A stretch of DNA of 64,000 bases from Arabidopsis thaliana. Its lineage: Eukaryota > Streptophyta > Magnoliopsida > Brassicales > Brassicaceae. The notes below the pieces were generated by a model. The model saw only the letters and a program-made list of their open reading frames with translations, was not told the origin of the DNA and did no database searches. A program made the position numbers and the translations under genes. Numbering within the stretch: position 1 is the first letter of the stretch; each line of letters starts with the position of its first letter. Shown here in pieces: positions 44,072 through 55,343 of the stretch. The stretch is taken from positions 3,535,001-3,599,000 of the forward strand of contig NC_003075.7 in NCBI RefSeq assembly GCF_000001735.4. Reading direction: 5' to 3'.

Positions 44072-45035
44072 TTGGTGCTAGTATGTCCTCGTCAACCCAC
44101 GGTTCGGTTTCAGCTTCGACTGTGGCGCCAGGGGTGATTTCTTCTATTAGTTTGAGCCCAATATCTTCCGGCACAGTAGGCTTAGGTACAATTATCTCTT
44201 TTGACTTTCGCCTTTTGACAGGTGGTAATTCAATAGCAAGTTCACCACGATCTAGGGCTGCAGCTCGGGATCTTGTGACGACGAATGTCTCTTTTTCATT
44301 CTTAATGCTCCTTTCCAAAATACACTCTATTGGAATGATTCTTTTGACTTCGGGATCGGATGTTGATGTCAGGGCTGCGAGCGCATCTGCGGTAGTGTTT
44401 TCTCCCCGTGGTATGCGAATGAGTTCGGATTTCCTAAACTTTTTGGCCAAGTCTTTGACCACCTCAAGATATGCCTCCATTCGTGAGTCTTTTGCTTCAT
44501 AATCACCATTGAATTGGTTAACAACCAGTTGCGAATCACAGTAGGCGACCACTTCATCGGCTCCAACTCCTTGGGCGGTGAATAACAGGCGAAATGATTG
44601 TTCAAGGATTTCCGAAGTGGGAGATTCTAACTTGATTCCCACCCCGGATCCATTTTTCGATGACAATCCATCAACATGTAGCTTCCATGTTTGATTTTGC
44701 GGCTGCTCCTGCTCTCCGAATACCGGTAATTCTGTTAAAAAATTGGCTAGGACCTGAGCCTTCATGGCGACTTGGTTCTTGTACTCTATATCATATTCGC
44801 TTAACTCCACCGCCCATTTCGCTAATCTACCGGACTGGTTTGGGCTATGGAGAATAGTCCGAAGCGGCTGATTTGATAACACTTCGATTGGATGGGATTG
44901 AAAATATGGACGAAGTTTTCGAGCTAAGGATACTACTGCAAGTGCAAGCTTCTCCATCATCGTATATCTGGTCTCAGGATCCGTCATGGATTTACTTATG
45001 TAATAAATTGGTTTTTGTTCCCACCGGCCTTCTCA
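43998..45035 (-). pseudogene. RNase H and second (archaeal-like) RNase H, element E
   Basis: The frame starting at 44987 first completes the usual RNase H (TRYTMMEKLALAVVSLARKL, then LAKWAVELSEYDIEY). It then has a second RNase H-like unit: WKLHVDGLSSKNGSGVGIKL, CDSQLVVNQFNGDYEAKDSR and TADALAALTS. In relatives a stretch like NNEAEYEAL lies between; here about 20 residues, including a catalytic Glu, seem to be missing. A dual RNase H is typical of Tat elements. A TGA near 45036 separates it from reverse transcriptase. Confidence 0.75.
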
Positions 45036-46082
45036 GATTAGGACTCCGCTAACCGCATGGTTCGAAACTGAAACATATAGATAGAGTTTTTCGTCTACCT
45101 CAGGTTTGGACAATACAGGTGGCGAAGTTAGATACTCTTTTAGCTGTCCAAACGCTTCCTCGCACTTTTCATCCCAAAGAAATTCCTTGTTACCCTTTAA
45201 GATTTGATAAAAGGGTAAAGATTTATCGGTCGATCTCGAAATAAAACGATTCAATGCTGCAATCTGACCGGTTAATCGTTGTACTTCCTTGAAATTCTTT
45301 GGAGATGGCATGTTGAGAAAAGCGTTGATTTGATTTGGGTTTGCCTCAATTCCTCTTTTCGTGACAATGTAGCCGAGAAATTCCCCGGATGGGACTCCAA
45401 ACGTACACTTCGCCGGATTCAACTTCATTTGATATTGGTTAAGAATCGCAAAACATTCTTCCAGATGTTTTACATGATCTTCCTTTTTTAATGATTTAAC
45501 CAGCATATCATTGATGTAGACTTCCATTGTTTTTCCGAGATGTTCGTTGAACATCTCATTAATCACCCGTTGATAAGTTGCTCTTGCGTTCTTCAACCCG
45601 AATGGCATAACTTTGTAACAAAAGATGCCCCTATCTGTGATAAATGAAGTTTTCTCTTAATCTTCCGGATTCATCATGATTTGGTTATATCCCGAAAAGG
45701 CGTCCATAAAGGATAACAATTCATTTCCGGCAGTTGACTCCACAAGACGATCTATGTGTGGAAGTGGGAAACTATCTTTTGGACAAGCTTTGTTGAGATC
45801 TATAAAGTCAATGCACACTCTATCCTTTCCATTCTTCTTTTTGACTACAACGGTGTTTGCTAACCAATCCGGATATTGCACCTCCCTTATAGATCCGATC
45901 TTTAGAAGTTTATCCACTTCATCGTTTACTGCTTTTGCTCTCTCCACTCCGAGTTTTCTTCTTTTTTGTTTCATCGGTTTAAAACTCGGGTCTACGTTTA
46001 ACTCGTGACAAATTATACTTGGATCTATGCCAGGCATATCTACTGCCGACCAAGCAAATGATTTCTTGTTTGTTTTTAACAT
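45033..46082 (-). pseudogene. Reverse transcriptase, element E
   Basis: Two frames joined by a stop at 45657-45659 cover the domain: YPDWLANTVVVKKKNGKDRV, CIDFIDLNKACPKDSFPLPH, LLSFMDAFSGYNQI, then MPFGLKNARATYQRV. The catalytic loop, normally Y-V-D-D, reads YINDMLVKS, so the first Asp of the pair is Asn (codon AAT at about 45510). With the stop this makes the enzyme inactive. Confidence 0.8.
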
Positions 46083-46244
46083 CTCAATTAAGGCTTCCTT
46101 TAATTTGCCCGATAAAGTAGCTCCGATTCAAACTTTTTGATCCGGTTTGTCTGCTTCTAGAATTACTTCCACCACGACATCATCCACTTTCTGCCCGCTA
46201 GGAAATCTCGGGATCAGTCTTTTCTTTGCGGGTTTCGTTAATTG

Positions 46245-46700
46245 CTATTGAATTTTTAATCGGTGGCTAGCTAAAAAACAAGTTCTCGAAGCTTCTTGCT
46301 CTCCCCGAATTGTTTCCACTCCACTCGGAGTTGGGAATTTGAGGCATAGGTGATAAGTAGAAGGGACCGCTTTCATTTGATAGATCCACGGAGTTCCAAG
46401 AATGATGTTATAGGCCGCTTGTTTATCGAAAACGACAAAATCCACAATCTTCAAGATCTTTCCAGCCAAAACCGGTAGCTTGATAGTTCTGAGAGACATT
46501 CCTGATTCACTTGTAAACGCTAGTAAAGGTGATGGAGGTACTACCACATCCGCCCTGCTTATCCCCATTCTTTCCAAAGTGCTGAGAAAAATTAAGTCTA
46601 TCGAACTGCCAATATCAATAAGGATCCTCGACACTTCGAAGTTAGCTACATCCAAAGTAACTATGAGTGCATCATCATGAGGTCTTTTGAGATGTTGCGT
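46245..46700 (-). pseudogene. Aspartic protease, element E
   Basis: The 137-codon frame from 46655 contains the active-site stretch [13 protein letters not shown] and the second half [20 protein letters not shown]. In functional relatives the loop is D-x-G-S-S, so the key Asp and Gly are present. A stop ends it at 46245. Confidence 0.65.
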
Positions 46701-46750
46701 CTCCTTCTCCTCGAAAAATATTGAAGTGCCTTGAAAAACTACTTCTTTGC

Positions 46751-48225
46751 TTAAGCTTGATTCAAATGAACGTTGCGTCTATGCTTCTTGATTGCACTGA
46801 TGGAGTCACAACACAGTTTAGATCCTCCAAGAATTACATGGATTTTACCCTTTAAAGTTCTTGGTTCCTCTTCACCCGCCGGCCTTGGTCTTTTAGAGTT
46901 TTGAGCCTCTGGATTATCCCTAGATTCATAGTATTGCTTGACGAAGTTCTCCATGTTGAATTTTGAGAGATCTCCACTGGCCCATAGTTCTGCGAGATGC
47001 CTCTTAAGGGCACTGCAGTCTTTGGTCATATGTCTAGTGACTCGGTGTATATCGCAATACGAACTTTCCAGTGACCGCTGGTTTTGCTTGCTTATTTCTT
47101 TGACCTTCCTTTCCCTTGAAACTTCTTTTCGACGTTGCTATTGAATGGTTGTGAACCAAACTTCCTTGGTCCCTGATTTTCCCGAGGTTCGAACTTTTTG
47201 GGCAGAAAAGTGACCGCTGGTTTTGCTTGCTTATTTCGTTTTGCGAAACTTTCTTTTTCATCTTCGACTTCCATCCAATTATTCGCTCGAAATAGTGCGT
47301 CTTGAATAGTATCAGGTTTGTGAAGTATCAGATCTTCCTTAAACCTCGAATCATGCCATAATCCCTTTCGCAAAGCCGAAAGAGCCGATTATTGTGAGAT
47401 CCTTGGGAGCTTTGAAAGCACGTTCTGAAATTTGGTGTTGAAAGCCCGAAGTGTCTCATTCCGCCCTTGAGATAGATTCCAGAGGTCGGTATCTGAAATG
47501 CTCTTGTCCATCAGAATTGAGTATTGTATTAAAAATACTGCCGATAGTTCGTTGAAATTACTGATAGATCCTGGTTCCAATTAAGTGAACCACATCAGGG
47601 CTTGCCCACACAGATTTTCAGAGAAAAGTTTGCAATACCCTGCGTCTTCATCGGCTTCATTTAGATCAACTCGCCCAGCGGCTATCAGAAAAGTTGAGTT
47701 TTCGAGAATCTCTGATTCTCAAACTCGGAATTTGCGGGATGAACGGTGTTCGCCTAGCCTCCTCGATAACCCGATTGATATCCGGCTCCGAACTTGTAGC
47801 TTGGGGAATTTCGACCTAATTTCTTTCAACTCTCGGCTTACTTCTTTCATGGTTTCGAGCTGGTCGAAGTTTTCCTGCTCGTGCTGGTCTCTGAACTGGT
47901 TATCGTCCTCGGGATGCGTTTCTCCATCTTCTGGTTGATTCTCCGCGTTTGTACCATCCGGGGTCGTTTGATCACATGTTGCATTTCGCGGAAGGGAATT
48001 TGGGGATCCGAAGATAGTTCTTCGAACTCTAGGATTTTCTACATTTAAAGAACGGACACGAGACTGAATGGTACTAACATTTTGGCTGAGCGATACCTGG
48101 GTTGTTTGCAGTGTTTCAACGGTTTTTTCCACGTTTGAAAACTTTTGCGCCATATCAACCATAGTTTGTTGCATGGTCTTGAGGGTTTCGGCTATCGAAG
48201 TGTTGGTAGCATCCTCTCCAGACAT
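46751..48225 (-). pseudogene. Gag, element E
   Basis: It starts at the ATG at 48225 (MSGEDATNTS) with an N-terminal coiled coil (TMVDMAQKFSNVEKTVETLQ). The core is broken across frames (for example NFNELSAVFLIQYSILM at about 47560 and RNETLRAFNTKFQNVLSKLP). Near the end MTKDCSALKRHLAELWASGD is the Tat-type region that normally contains a zinc-knuckle-like His/Cys cluster. A 29-bp sequence is repeated at 47070-47098 and 47209-47237, 139 bp apart, and shifts the frame. Confidence 0.7.
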
Positions 48226-48285
48226 TGCGGATCACTTCGGGTATGTAATGCACAGAAAAAATCTGATGACTCAAGAATCCTCCGT

Positions 48286-48302
48286 CCCCACAGACGGCGC
48301 CA
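48286..48302 (-). other. Element E primer-binding site
   Basis: The minus strand reads TGGCGCCGTCTGTGGGG, three bases from the 5' LTR. The first nine bases match the tRNA-Asp complement; the rest differs, as in other Tat-type primer sites. I am not sure which tRNA it uses. Confidence 0.65.
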
Positions 48303-48305
48303 AAA

Positions 48306-48810
48306 TGTGGATGTCGGATTCGCACACTCAAGTATTTATTTGTTTTGTGGGAGAGATTATTCTTGAGGACAAATATACTTGAAAATAGATAGATGATTAT
48401 AGAGAAAACTATGAGTATTGTCAAAGAAGGTGTATAGCTCGTTTGCACCAAGAAATGCGTGTGTGTTTACATGGTCTTTGACCCACAATTTATACCCAAA
48501 GAATACATTTAATACATATTTACTCACAATCATTCTACTTTAAATGTATCCGTTTTTAGTCTTTGAATTTACTTATTTGAACGTTAAAACCGAGTCCACT
48601 CCGATCCTTCTGGACCTCGCCTCTCGGCCCATTTGGTTTCTTCAATTCGAGTAGTCCTGACTTCGATGCTGCGTTCACCCCGCAAACCAACATCTCGCCC
48701 ATACTCTCACCTCGAGGATGCTTATGGGATCTCCCTCTTATGGGCTTCTTCTACTTGTGCACCAATCTTTGGCTGGATCCGAGCCCATGGTGTGGGATCC
48801 GACACCAACA
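48306..48810 (-). repeat. Element E 5' LTR
   Basis: It is the right-hand copy of the 505-bp LTR and would drive the minus-strand transcript of gag-pol. Confidence 0.9.
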
Positions 48811-48815
48811 ATTAT

Positions 48816-49155
48816 TAGCTATAGATATAGAGAGTTTTGCGGCACGGCCACCGGTTATTCCATAAATAAAGTTTGAGTTTAAGAATGGTTCGATAATAAC
48901 CTAGTTTTAATTAGATCTACTAACCAATAGCTTTCTGAGAATACCCTATTCCTAGCTTTTTTCCTAATCGTTTACAACCCAATCAATCTGCTGTTTTCTT
49001 ATTTGATTTTCTTACTATTTCACTCATACCATGCTAGCTCAATCTCGATTTTTAACTCACTGTTTGAACAAAAGAACTCCGTGAATTCGATCCTAAAATA
49101 CTGCAATTGATCTCTTATTTGAGAGAGTAGTTCTAGGTAATTTTGAACCATATCA
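48816..49155 (+). repeat. Element D 3' LTR, second part
   Basis: It resumes TAGCTATAGATATAGAGAG where 37115 stopped and ends GAACCATATCA, matching 33116-33451. Confidence 0.85.
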
Positions 49156-49577
49156 CCAAGCTCTTGCATAGTTTCCTTGTGAGGGTATCTAGTTCCCTCA
49201 AACTTCAACTCCTTCAAGTATTGATAGTACTCGCTCGGGGTTGGCTCTCTCTTCCTCCTTGGCCAGTTTCTTCTCTCAACAAGGGTTGGTGTATCATCCT
49301 CGATGATCTCAACCTCTTCCTCAGAAACCGCTTCTTCAAAGGGTGCCTCTTCATGGTGTTCTTCTTCAGCTTCAACGACCCTCTTTCCCCGAGCTACTTC
49401 TTCTCTTTGCTTGGTTGAACGGCTTGAGCTTCAACCTTGAATCAAGCTTAATCTTTGAGCACGACGAGCTTGGCGAATTTGGCGTTCAGTCATGCCACTC
49501 ATGTCAAACGTCTCAACTTCCTCATTATCAACAGAGGATCTTCTTGCCCGAGATGAACTCTTCCTTCTTGAATCCAT
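49156..49577 (-). pseudogene. ORF1 (ATHILA family), element C, N-terminal part
   Basis: The likely start is the ATG at 49577 (MDSRRKSSSRARRSSVDNEE). After a stop at 49431 another frame gives an acidic stretch, then RRKREPTPSEYYQYLKELKF and TRYPHKETMQELG. This last motif aligns with TRYPHPGTMERLG in element F and is cut by element D. Confidence 0.65.
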
Positions 49578-50476
49578 AGAGATTGGTGATGAGCTTCGAC
49601 AGGGGAAACAAGAACATTTCTCCAAGAGGTATCAAAGGGGAAGGGAATTGGTTTCTTTGGTGATGAAATTTTGAGCTTGAAACCGATTGAATGCTTGAGG
49701 ATGAACTTGGAAATGATCGAGTAACTTTGGTGAAGTATGATGAAGGGGAACGAATTCTTAAAGAGTGATAGGGAGCGTTTTAGGGGAAGGGTTTGGAATG
49801 AAGACTTCAAAGCTTTGTGAGGGGGTTGCGGAAACGAGATGATGAAAGGGAGAGTTTCAATGAAGGTTTGTCGAAATCAATGGGTGGAGGAGAATGGTGT
49901 TTGGTTTCTTTGGGAAAGGATGGAAAAGTTGATTGGAAATAGTGAGGGACTGGGTAATCGCTTTGTCCATTGAGTAAAAGAGTGTTGGGGGAGCAAGTGG
50001 GGTCACGAAGTTATGTCTTGGTCTTCAAATAATGAGAGCCCGAGTAAAGAATCGAGCATCTTCTTGAGTTGCACAAAATTCGATCCAACGGTGGAGAGCT
50101 CCTCATTCTTGCTTACTCGATCAAACAGACCAAAGTAATCTTCAGGAATTCACTCGATCAAACGGTGGTGATGCTTCTCCCATTTGGTCATTCAAATCAA
50201 CGGCTCAAAATACTCCTCCTCATTCTACTCGATCAACGGTTGAGATGATCCTTGGCTTGGTTTGAAATTACTCGACCGTTGACTCTATTAGGGTCACTAA
50301 AACAAACCTGAAACACTTAAACAAAAACATCAAAAATAACAAGAAAAATAGAAAGTTATTTACATGGATAGACATAAGACTTTCTCCCAAGTGAGCTTGT
50401 TTCAAGTCACTAAGCTTGACTCTTATAGAACTCAGTCAGAAAAAGGTTGAAGAGAGGAACAAAGGAGTCCTCATCT
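49578..50476 (-). other. Element C spacer between coiled-coil segment and ORF1
   Basis: It holds several ACTCGATCAA and ACTCGACC motifs (50040-50270) and the conserved post-pol block near 50373-50405. It corresponds to 6366-7540 of element A. Open frames are not supported as genes. Confidence 0.5.
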
Positions 50477-50936
50477 TCAATGGTTGAATTTTAGTTCCTG
50501 AATCATATTCTGCATCCTCTCTTGACATATGGTAGGATCAGTACTCATTTGATTTTTCTTCAAAGTAAGCTTCTTTCTGATCAGTAGAGTAGTCTTCTTC
50601 TTCTGAACCAGGCTCCTTTGACCAATGCTCAAATTTAAAATTGGGGTAGCCTTTAACCATTTCTTGAAGTTCCAAGATTGCATGGTTTAGTCCTTCCATC
50701 TTGTTAGTTAGCTCCCCAATGGTATCCTTCTGAGCTTTGTATTCTATCCTGAGTTCCAGAAGTTCTTCAGTAACAGAATCAAGTGTCAAGTGTTGTTCTT
50801 CAGCAGAGGGGTTAATATGTTGTTTAGGCACTCCTGGAGAATAAGTCGAAATAGGGATTTCCCCCTCACTCAACAACTTGCTCTCTAGGCTTTTTTCCTC
50901 TAAGTGAACTCCTTTCTGATCTTCTGGTGAAACCAT
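50477..50936 (-). CDS. Coiled-coil, acidic segment, element C
   Basis: It reads from MVSPEDQKGVHLEEKSLESK through a helix (VTEELLELRIEYKAQKDTIG, then ELTNKMEGLNHAILELQEMV) to the conserved EDYSTDQKEAYFEEKSNEY. A stop at 50538 ends the main frame; a further piece (STIEDEDSFVPLFNLF) is in another frame. About 75% of residues look identical to the element F copy and the order of motifs matches element A. It lies where pol would be. Its function is unknown. Confidence 0.6.
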
Positions 50937-51276
50937 TCTGTTGTGAAATTTTCGTCCTCCTTGATAGCTAGTGCAGTTTCAATCTTCTCTGGATCAATAC
51001 CATTTGAAAATTTTTAACTCTTTTTTCAAACATCCATAGTTGATCTTTCAGCTTCATCACCCTTGAAGATAATCCTTCTATGACTCTACTTTGCCATTTA
51101 AATTTTTTCCTCATCTCATACTAGTCATCTTCTATAGGATCTTTAGTCTGAGCTAGCCTTTTTGTTGCTCTCTTCTTGTGGTCAAAAGTCCTCTTTTAGT
51201 TTGCTGAGTTGAGAAGTATAGTTGACTTTTGGTGAGGTTTGAGCTTCATCAACATGTTGGTGAAGTATAGTCTGAG
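50937..51276 (-). other. Linker between protease and coiled-coil segment, element C
   Basis: The sequence AGTCTGAGCTAGCC followed by TTTTTGTTGCTCTC occurs at 51150 and 51268, a 118-bp-spaced direct repeat. No clean frame crosses the linker. In element A the two parts are joined by a single stop only. Confidence 0.45.
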
Positions 51277-51822
51277 CTAGCCTTTTTGTTGCTCTCTTTT
51301 TGTTTCTTCATCAACATCCATGTCCTGAATCTCAAAATTCTGAAATCCTGTTGTTGATTTCCCTGAAGCTTCTCTGATGTCAAACTTCATCTTGATGCCT
51401 TTTTCAAGGTTCAAATTAATTTTTCCATTTCTGACATCTATGACTGCTCCAGCTGAAGCTAAGAATGGTCTGCCTAGGATCAGGGGATCCTTGCCTTCTT
51501 CATCTACGTCTAATACCACAAAATCTATAGGTATCTCAACATTTCCAATCTTGATAGGCAGATTTTCTATTAGACCATGAGGGTGTGCAACAGAACCATC
51601 AGCTAAAAGTAGAGATAGGTTGCAGAACTTGTATTCCATGATCCCTAGCATTTTAGCTGTAGAGAGAGGCATAAGGCTAACAGATGCTCCCAAATCACAA
51701 AGGCACCTATTGAATGTCAATGGTCCTAGAGAGCATGGCAGAGTGAATGAACCGAGATGATCAAGCTTTTCTTGGATGACTTTCTTCTTGTAAGTTTCTT
51801 GGGTGGTGGCACTGCTAATCAT
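51277..51822 (-). CDS. Aspartic protease, element C
   Basis: An open frame of 181 codons includes [20 protein letters not shown] (active-site Asp43), [20 protein letters not shown] and [17 protein letters not shown]. It is the Athila-type protease with D-L-G-A. It follows gag and precedes the coiled-coil segment. Confidence 0.75.
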   Translation of the reverse strand: MISSATTQETYKKKVIQEKLDHLGSFTLPCSLGPLTFNRCLCDLGASVSLMPLSTAKMLGIMEYKFCNLSLLLADGSVAHPHGLIENLPIKIGNVEIPIDFVVLDVDEEGKDPLILGRPFLASAGAVIDVRNGKINLNLEKGIKMKFDIREASGKSTTGFQNFEIQDMDVDEETKREQQKG

Positions 51823-51920
51823 CTCTTGATTCTGATCTTTCTTAAGTTTTTCAATTCTGAACTTTTTTAGAATGGTGAGTATTCAGCAAAGGTGTGTGCT
51901 CTGTAGTCCAAAAGAATTGC

Positions 51921-53532
51921 TTAGTGGCAGGTGGAGCAATTTGAGTTGAATCCCCCCCCTTCTTGAACCATACTGTCCTTAGTATTGAGAGTCTGATGAC
52001 TTGGTGGAGATTCATCTTCTTGGTGGATGGTGATAGCATTAGTAGTAGCATAATCCTTAGGATTCTGGACTGCTTTCCCTGGAAGTTGCTGAGGATGCTT
52101 CGGAGCCGAGGTTGGTGCAAATTGACTCTCCACATATTTGATTTTGGAATTCAAGGCTTCGAACTTGACATTTAGATCGTTGTAGGAACAATCAATCTCG
52201 TTGTGTAATTCAGCTATCTTCTTGTCAAAAGCCATAGCGCTAGTAGCTTGTCCTTGAATGATTTGTTGAATGAGTTGCTTAATTTCAGGATCTTGAGCTG
52301 TTGGGGCTTGTTGTGGTTGTTGAGTGAACCCTGGTGGTGGATTCTGCTGTTGGTAGCCTTCATTCAACTGTTGTTTATGGACATAACCTTGGTTGTACTG
52401 AACAAAAGGCTTGGACTAATTCTGTTGAGGTGGATACACTTGATCTTGGGGGTTAGCTACATTAGTGCTTCTGTAGGAGAGGTTTGGGTTGGGCTTGTAG
52501 TTGGTGTAGCCCTTGTTGAACCCTCCTTGGTTCTTAATGTAGCATAGCTCTTCAGTTTGATCATTCCCCCCTTCTTGCATTTGGAGTGCCTTCATCAGTG
52601 ATGTAGTGTATCTGCTTCTGCTGAGCCAGCAACAGCTTGTCTAACTTTTCATTCAGAGCCTTGATATCCTTGCTCGGTTTATCCTCAGTTCCTCCAGTTC
52701 CTCTCATTAAGCGATCATAGTCTTCATTGTAGCACCTATCAGATTGTGCTAGATTTTCGACCAACTCCCAGCCTTCTGCTACATCCTTGTTCAGGAAGTT
52801 CCCATTGGAGACAGTGTCAAGTAGCATTCTGATCTTTGGTAAAGCTCCTCTGTAGAGTGTGTTCAATAATGAAGCCTTCTTGAAACCGTGATGGGGGCAC
52901 TGAGTGGTGTAGCTTTTAAACCTCTCCCAAGCTTCACTAAAAGTTTCATTGTTTTTCTGGTTGAAACCTGAGATCTTGTTCCTCAATCTAGCGGTGTGAG
53001 CATTAGAGAAGAACTTGGCAAGAAAAGCTTTCTTACAATCGTCCCATGAGGTGATGGAGTCTGGGGGTAGAGTCTTCTCCCAGTGGTAAGCCTTGTCTCC
53101 CAAAGAGAAGGGAGATAGTCTGAGTTTAAACATATCTTCAGTGACACCATTGATCTTGGTAAGGCCACAGAGCCTATCAAAGCTGTCAAGATGGTCCAGG
53201 GGGTCTTCCATAGGTAGAACATGAAACTTGTTTCCTTGGATCATTGAGATGAGACCACTCTTGATCTCAAAGGTGTTGTTCTGAACTGGTGGTGGCACTA
53301 TCCCTTGTCTTTGGTGATGATTCCTTTGGGCATCACCAGCACCAATGTTTCTTGGTTGATGAACATTAGGTGGGTCTTGAACATCAACTGGTCTGTTCCG
53401 TTCATCCATAGCAGCTAGTCTTTGTTGATCATAGGCTGCCTTTGCTTTCGTTTCTTGTAACTCACGAGCTAGTCTGTCAATTCTGTCTCTGAATGGTAGT
53501 AGGTGTGCAAAACCTTTGGATCGAGTTTGCAT
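51921..53532 (-). pseudogene. Gag, element C
   Basis: The start is the ATG at 53532 ([12 protein letters not shown]). The 323-codon first frame has [55 protein letters not shown] and [19 protein letters not shown]. At about 52561 the frame shifts, and the Gln/Pro-rich C-terminal part continues to 51921 with one more stop near 52417. The 5' half is the best-preserved Gag in the window. Confidence 0.8.
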
Positions 53533-53660
53533 GCACAGAGATTAGTACCTATACCACAAAAACAAGCAGACGAAAATATGAGTTAGTAACTTGATAAATG
53601 TAAAAGAACTTGATCTTAAAAGTTTCTGATATCTTGAATGTAACAATGCAACAATGAATC

Positions 53661-53673
53661 AGCAACGGCGCCA
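53661..53673 (-). other. Element C primer-binding site (tRNA-Asp)
   Basis: The minus strand reads TGGCGCCGTTGCT, matching the tRNA-Asp complement at 12 of 13 bases, three bases from the 5' LTR. Confidence 0.75.
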
Positions 53674-53676
53674 AAT

Positions 53677-55343
53677 TGATAAGCAGGTTTTTTAGGCCTA
53701 CTTATGTGCTGAATGTGTGTGATTCAGTTCAATTCCCCTAAAACACAAACATGTCGATGCAACTATAGGGGGTGTCAATCCAGTCCACTGTTATTGCTAG
53801 CAATCAAGATGTGCACAGAAACAACTAAGTCAAGCCAGATTATAATGATGGTGGGTTTCTAGAAACAATCCTAGGTCAGGATTCAAACAAGTAAAAATGA
53901 GTACTTAAGAGCCCTACTCGATCATTGGGTCGAGTAGAACCAACCGGCAGAATTAAAATGCAATCAACAGGGGATGCAAATAGAGGATACAAATAACAGG
54001 TAAATAAAAGTGCAATCAACAGGGGATACAAATAGATCTAATAGAAATCTTAAGGATGGATTCATTGATAAGGGCAACTCTAGGGTTCATCAGATGGCTA
54101 ATAGGCGAAAGGTAGGTACCCTTGACGATAGATTCAAAAACCGGGTCAATCCACTCTGGTGACAGAGACCCCCATAACTCTACTACTTCCTAATATCAAC
54201 TCTCGTTGATGAAACATAGAAGAGCAGGGTTTAAGAAACAATCTACCAAAGCCAGTAAGCAGACAAGCCAATCTCTTGGTCGAGTCTACAAATCTCTGGA
54301 ATTCGTAGATCAGACATCCATTTGAACGTCTTTTGGATACTGGACGTCTATGATCGAATCTCCACATTAGCGAACGAAAACCACATAGGGGCCAAGCGAA
54401 TCCAAAAGGGTACTAACCTAAACACTAACCACCTAACTAACTTAGAGATTACCCTAATCTAATCCATCCTCAAGAACCCTAATCACTACTCAAGCAACAT
54501 TCTCAAGAACACAAACCCAGAAATTACTGAAATCATATCAAAATGTAGATCTAAACAAGCGAAACAACTTTACTAAAACAACTAAATGCAAAAACAAAAT
54601 AGATTCAGAGTAATTAAGGTTTTAAGATTCATAAACGCAAAGAAAAACTAAAAGATAAAGCATAGATCCTTTGGACAAACCCCAAAGTGATCTATTTACA
54701 GTAAAATGTTGAAACCCTAGATTCACTAGAAGACAAGAGACTTGAGGCGGTTTTGGCGAATACTCGATCTTGGGGATCGAGTAAAGAGGGTGCTGCAAAG
54801 TCTGCGCCTTTGTGTCTATGCTCCCAGTGATCAATTGGTCGAGTAGATGCTTCATCCTCTCATATATGTATGCTCAGATGTCTGGCTGAGTGGGGAATGA
54901 GGAGGATCCGAAGACGCTTTGATAGCTCAACAAGTCTTGTAGAGTTGGTCACCCTTGGTCGAGTAAATGGTTTGAGTAGAGGATCGAGTAGGAGGGGCGA
55001 GTAGATCAATCTTCTGCTTCATCTAAGGTTGCCTTGATTGAGTAAGAGGGTCGAGTAAACTGCAGCCTCCTCTGTAGCATCCTTGATCGAGTAAAGAGGT
55101 CGAGTGAATTGATGCCTCTTTTGTATCTGCATGGATCGAGTGAATGGATCGAGTATAGTCCTTTTAAGCCCCTTTTGCACCTGAAAACACACCAAAACAT
55201 GCAATGCGAATGCAAGATGATCCTAGATGCCTAAGTATGCAAAATAAGCTAAAATGGTGCAAAATGACATGATACAATGAGCAAATGCAAAGCTAAATGT
55301 TGATAAACATAAACCCTAAAATGAGTAAAATACAGTGTGATCA
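53677..55343 (-). repeat. Element C 5' LTR
   Basis: It starts TGATAAGCAGG and ends GTGTGATCA on the plus strand. The inverted repeat ACTCGATC/GATCGAGT at 54761-54781 is perfect here, whereas the 3' LTR has one mismatch. Confidence 0.85.

Larger units (their letters stand above)
37116..48810 (-). mobile_element. Element E: Tat-type Ty3/gypsy retrotransposon with antisense accessory genes
   Basis: It is 11.7 kb, with two 505-bp LTRs differing at 15 positions and no gaps by my count. The flanks are ACTAT (37111-37115) and ATTAT (48811-48815). The minus-strand order is 5' LTR (right), primer site, gag, protease, reverse transcriptase, RNase H, a second RNase H-like domain, integrase, then about 5 kb holding genes on the plus strand, a polypurine tract and the 3' LTR. 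The second RNase H and the antisense genes are hallmarks of the Tat lineage. Confidence 0.85.
32224..49155 (+). mobile_element. Element D: Athila-type deletion derivative with gag and part of protease, split by element E
   Basis: It has a 5' LTR (32224-33451), tRNA-Asp primer site, gag, part of protease, polypurine tract and a 3' LTR in two parts (36247-37115 and 48816-49155). About 2.8 kb of internal sequence remains, and everything from mid-protease through pol and ORF1 is deleted. The flanks are CCAAA(A) at the left and CCAAG at the right, consistent with a 5-bp duplication with one change and one extra base. Confidence 0.85.
27417..55343 (-). mobile_element. Element C: Athila-type, pol-less, split by elements D and E
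   Basis: The two LTRs (27417-29082 and 53677-55343) are 1666 and 1667 bp. They are flanked by ATCAA at 27412-27416 and ATCGA at 55344-55348, a target-site duplication with one change. Without the inserted 16.9 kb, C is about 11 kb and has gag, protease, coiled-coil segment and ORF1 in the same order as element A, with no reverse transcriptase or integrase. I count about 20 differences in the first 480 bp of the LTRs. Confidence 0.85.
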
